Part shown: positions 62,818 to 64,000 of the stretch, piece by piece
Numbering within the stretch: position 1 is the stretch's first letter
Layout of the letters: the number at the start of each line of letters is the position of its first letter
NCBI RefSeq assembly: GCF_900114625.1
Contig: NZ_FOZL01000001.1
Coordinates: 1,736,001 to 1,800,000, forward strand
DNA from: Granulicella pectinivorans
GTDB taxonomy: Bacteria; Acidobacteriota; Terriglobia; Terriglobales; Acidobacteriaceae
Reading direction: 5' to 3'
Length of the DNA: 64,000 nucleotides
Translations under genes and position numbers: made by a program
Notes under the pieces: model-generated
Seen by the model: the letters and a program-made list of their open reading frames with translations, nothing else
Told to the model about the DNA's origin: nothing
Database searches by the model: none

Positions 62818-64000
62818 CTACATGATCCGGAAGCTGGTCACGGCATGCTGCAGGCTCTCGGCGAGCCGGCCCAGTTCAAGCGCCGACGCATTGGTCTCAG
62901 CGGCACCACGCGTCGTCTGAGTCGAACGATCGCTGACGACGGCAACATTCTGTGCAACCTCGCTCATGCCCTTCGCCGCCTCCCCTGCGTTGCGAGCTAC
63001 ATCGTTCGCTCCAGTGGCAAGCTGGCTGATGTTCCGCGTAATCTCACTGACCCCGCGCACTGCCTCCTGCACATTGCTGGAGATCGTCGTCGCGGACTGC
63101 GAACTTTCATTCACATTCCTGAAGAGCTCGGCAGCGCCACGCGCAGCATTGCCCACGTTCTTCGCGATCTCGTTCGTAGTCGCCGTCTGCTCTTCGACAG
63201 CCGCGGCAATCGTGCCGGAAATCCCATTGATCTCGTTGATCACCGTCACAATCTCCTCGATGGCTTTGACCGCCGCCGAGGTGTTTGACTGCATCGCCGC
63301 CACCTGTTTCCGGATGTCTTCCGTGGCGGAAGCCGTCTGTTTCGCCAGTGTCTTCACCTCGTTGGCGACGACGGCAAATCCCTTTCCGGCCTCGCCCGCG
63401 CTGGCCGCTTCAATGGTCGCGTTCAGGGCCAGCAGATTGGTCTGCGCGGCGATGCCTTTGATCATCTCGACGACCTTGCCGATCTCGACTGCGCTCGTGC
63501 CGAGGTTGTTGACAATCTCAGCGGTGCACGTCGCCGACTTCGCCGCGCGCCCACTCACGCGAGCCGCCTGTCCCGTGTTCTTCGAAACCTCGTTGAGCGA
63601 CGCACTCATCTCTTCGATGGCCGCCGCAACGGAATTCACCGCACCAGTGACGGCCTCGGATGTCGAGGCTGCGGTCTTCATCCGCGAGGACATCACCTCA
63701 ACCGAGTTGCCGACGACGCCCAGGTTCATGGAAATCTTCTCGGAGGCACCGGCAACGGATTGCGAGTTCGCGCTCACCTGCTCGATCCCCGCAGCCATAT
63801 TCTTCACGCTCGCCGATGCCTGCTCGGTGGCCGCCGCGGCCGTGTGAGCCTGCGCGGTCATCGCCTCGGAGTTCACCGACATGGTACTCGAAGAACTCGT
63901 CAGACCAACCGATGATTGTGCCAGCGTCTCCGCATTCTGTTGGATGCTGAGCAGCACGTTCGCCTGGTTCGTCACCGTCACGTTGATCGCTTTTGCGACC
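62818..64000 (-). CDS. methyl-accepting chemotaxis protein, N-terminus beyond window
   Basis: The C-terminal ~394 residues of an MCP. The conserved hairpin tip lies at IAAQTNLLALNATIEAASAGEAGKGFAVVANEVKTLAKQT, followed by two methylation helices. The frame continues open through the right edge (VAKAINVTVTNQ..., as after a HAMP domain), so the sensor, membrane helices and true start lie outside. An in-frame GTG at 63981 is not a real start. It heads the cluster cheB-cheR-STAS-cheY-HPt-receptor-like; CheW and a full CheA may lie upstream beyond the window. Confidence 0.93.
   Translation of the reverse strand, partial: VAKAINVTVTNQANVLLSIQQNAETLAQSSVGLTSSSSTMSVNSEAMTAQAHTAAAATEQASASVKNMAAGIEQVSANSQSVAGASEKISMNLGVVGNSVEVMSSRMKTAASTSEAVTGAVNSVAAAIEEMSASLNEVSKNTGQAARVSGRAAKSATCTAEIVNNLGTSAVEIGKVVEMIKGIAAQTNLLALNATIEAASAGEAGKGFAVVANEVKTLAKQTASATEDIRKQVAAMQSNTSAAVKAIEEIVTVINEINGISGTIAAAVEEQTATTNEIAKNVGNAARGAAELFRNVNESSQSATTISSNVQEAVRGVSEITRNISQLATGANDVARNAGEAAKGMSEVAQNVAVVSDRSTQTTRGAAETNASALELGRLAESLQHAVTSFRIM

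Noticed and set aside
61678..63288. Plus-strand open frame of 536 codons opposite cheB and the MCP
   Set aside because: Antisense to clear chemotaxis genes; composition typical of a high-GC shadow.
62966..63847. Ala/Ser/Thr-rich plus-strand frame that looks like a membrane protein
   Set aside because: It is the complement of the MCP heptad repeats, which produces apparent hydrophobic runs.

Overview
The window looks like chromosomal DNA of an Acidobacteriota (Acidobacteriaceae-type soil) bacterium. The grounds are two adjacent 'soil-associated' TIGR03435-type proteins, very large TonB-receptor-like proteins with an N-terminal carboxypeptidase-regulatory (CarboxypepD_reg) domain, two beta-propeller sensor kinases, abundant secreted hydrolases, and high GC with long open antisense frames. 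No rRNA, CRISPR array or intact mobile element was seen.

Layout. (1) 1-4.2 kb, minus strand: an ECF sigma factor, a membrane anti-sigma factor with a TonB-C-like tail, a TPR protein and two TIGR03435 proteins, close enough to be one operon. (2) 4.5-6.3 kb: tRNA-Ala(GGC), then a decayed tyrosine integrase and a 5'-truncated tolC, the scar of an integrated element. (3) 6.4-19.2 kb: mixed accessory genes: metallo-beta-lactamase-fold hydrolase, HD-domain protein, M13 peptidase, a secreted HExxH protein, two alpha/beta hydrolases, two tandem NarL-type response regulators, two tandem AraC regulators, Dps and small proteins. (4) 19.5-24.1 kb: a beta-propeller histidine kinase, a 5'-truncated cydB and a 55-residue membrane protein. 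(5) 24.3-32.7 kb: two TonB receptors flanking a tandem pair of small exported Cys/His-rich proteins, a PepSY protein with internal deletions and a Tat-exported PLP enzyme; this suggests metal (perhaps copper) handling. (6) 33.0-36.5 kb: arsenic resistance: ACR3 pump and ArsR on the minus strand, divergent from arsM, a broken arsC and an intact arsC. (7) 36.6-37.1 kb: the C-terminal remnant of an AbiEii-type toxin.

(8) 37.1-48.1 kb, minus strand: a GH2 glycoside hydrolase, an Oar/TonB-like receptor, a NarL-type regulator and its overlapping propeller kinase, resembling a regulated polysaccharide-use locus. (9) 49.8-55.4 kb, minus strand: aldehyde dehydrogenase, three-subunit proton-translocating transhydrogenase (pntAa, pntAb, pntB) and Zn-alcohol dehydrogenase, a likely aldehyde/alcohol and NAD(P)H redox operon. 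(10) 55.9-57.3 kb: secreted alpha/beta hydrolase. (11) 57.3-64.0 kb, minus strand: a chemosensory cluster running MCP, CheB, CheR, STAS, CheY, a CheA-like HPt protein without a kinase core, and a soluble receptor-like protein with two degenerate signalling tips. It continues past the right edge.

Taken together, 4.5-37 kb is accessory DNA with at least six decayed genes (integrase, tolC, cydB, PepSY, arsC, abiEii). The regions on either side (1-4.3 and 37-64 kb) are cleaner and organised in operons. The two most unusual items are the kinase-less chemosensory cluster and the tandem CC...HHCMM exported proteins.
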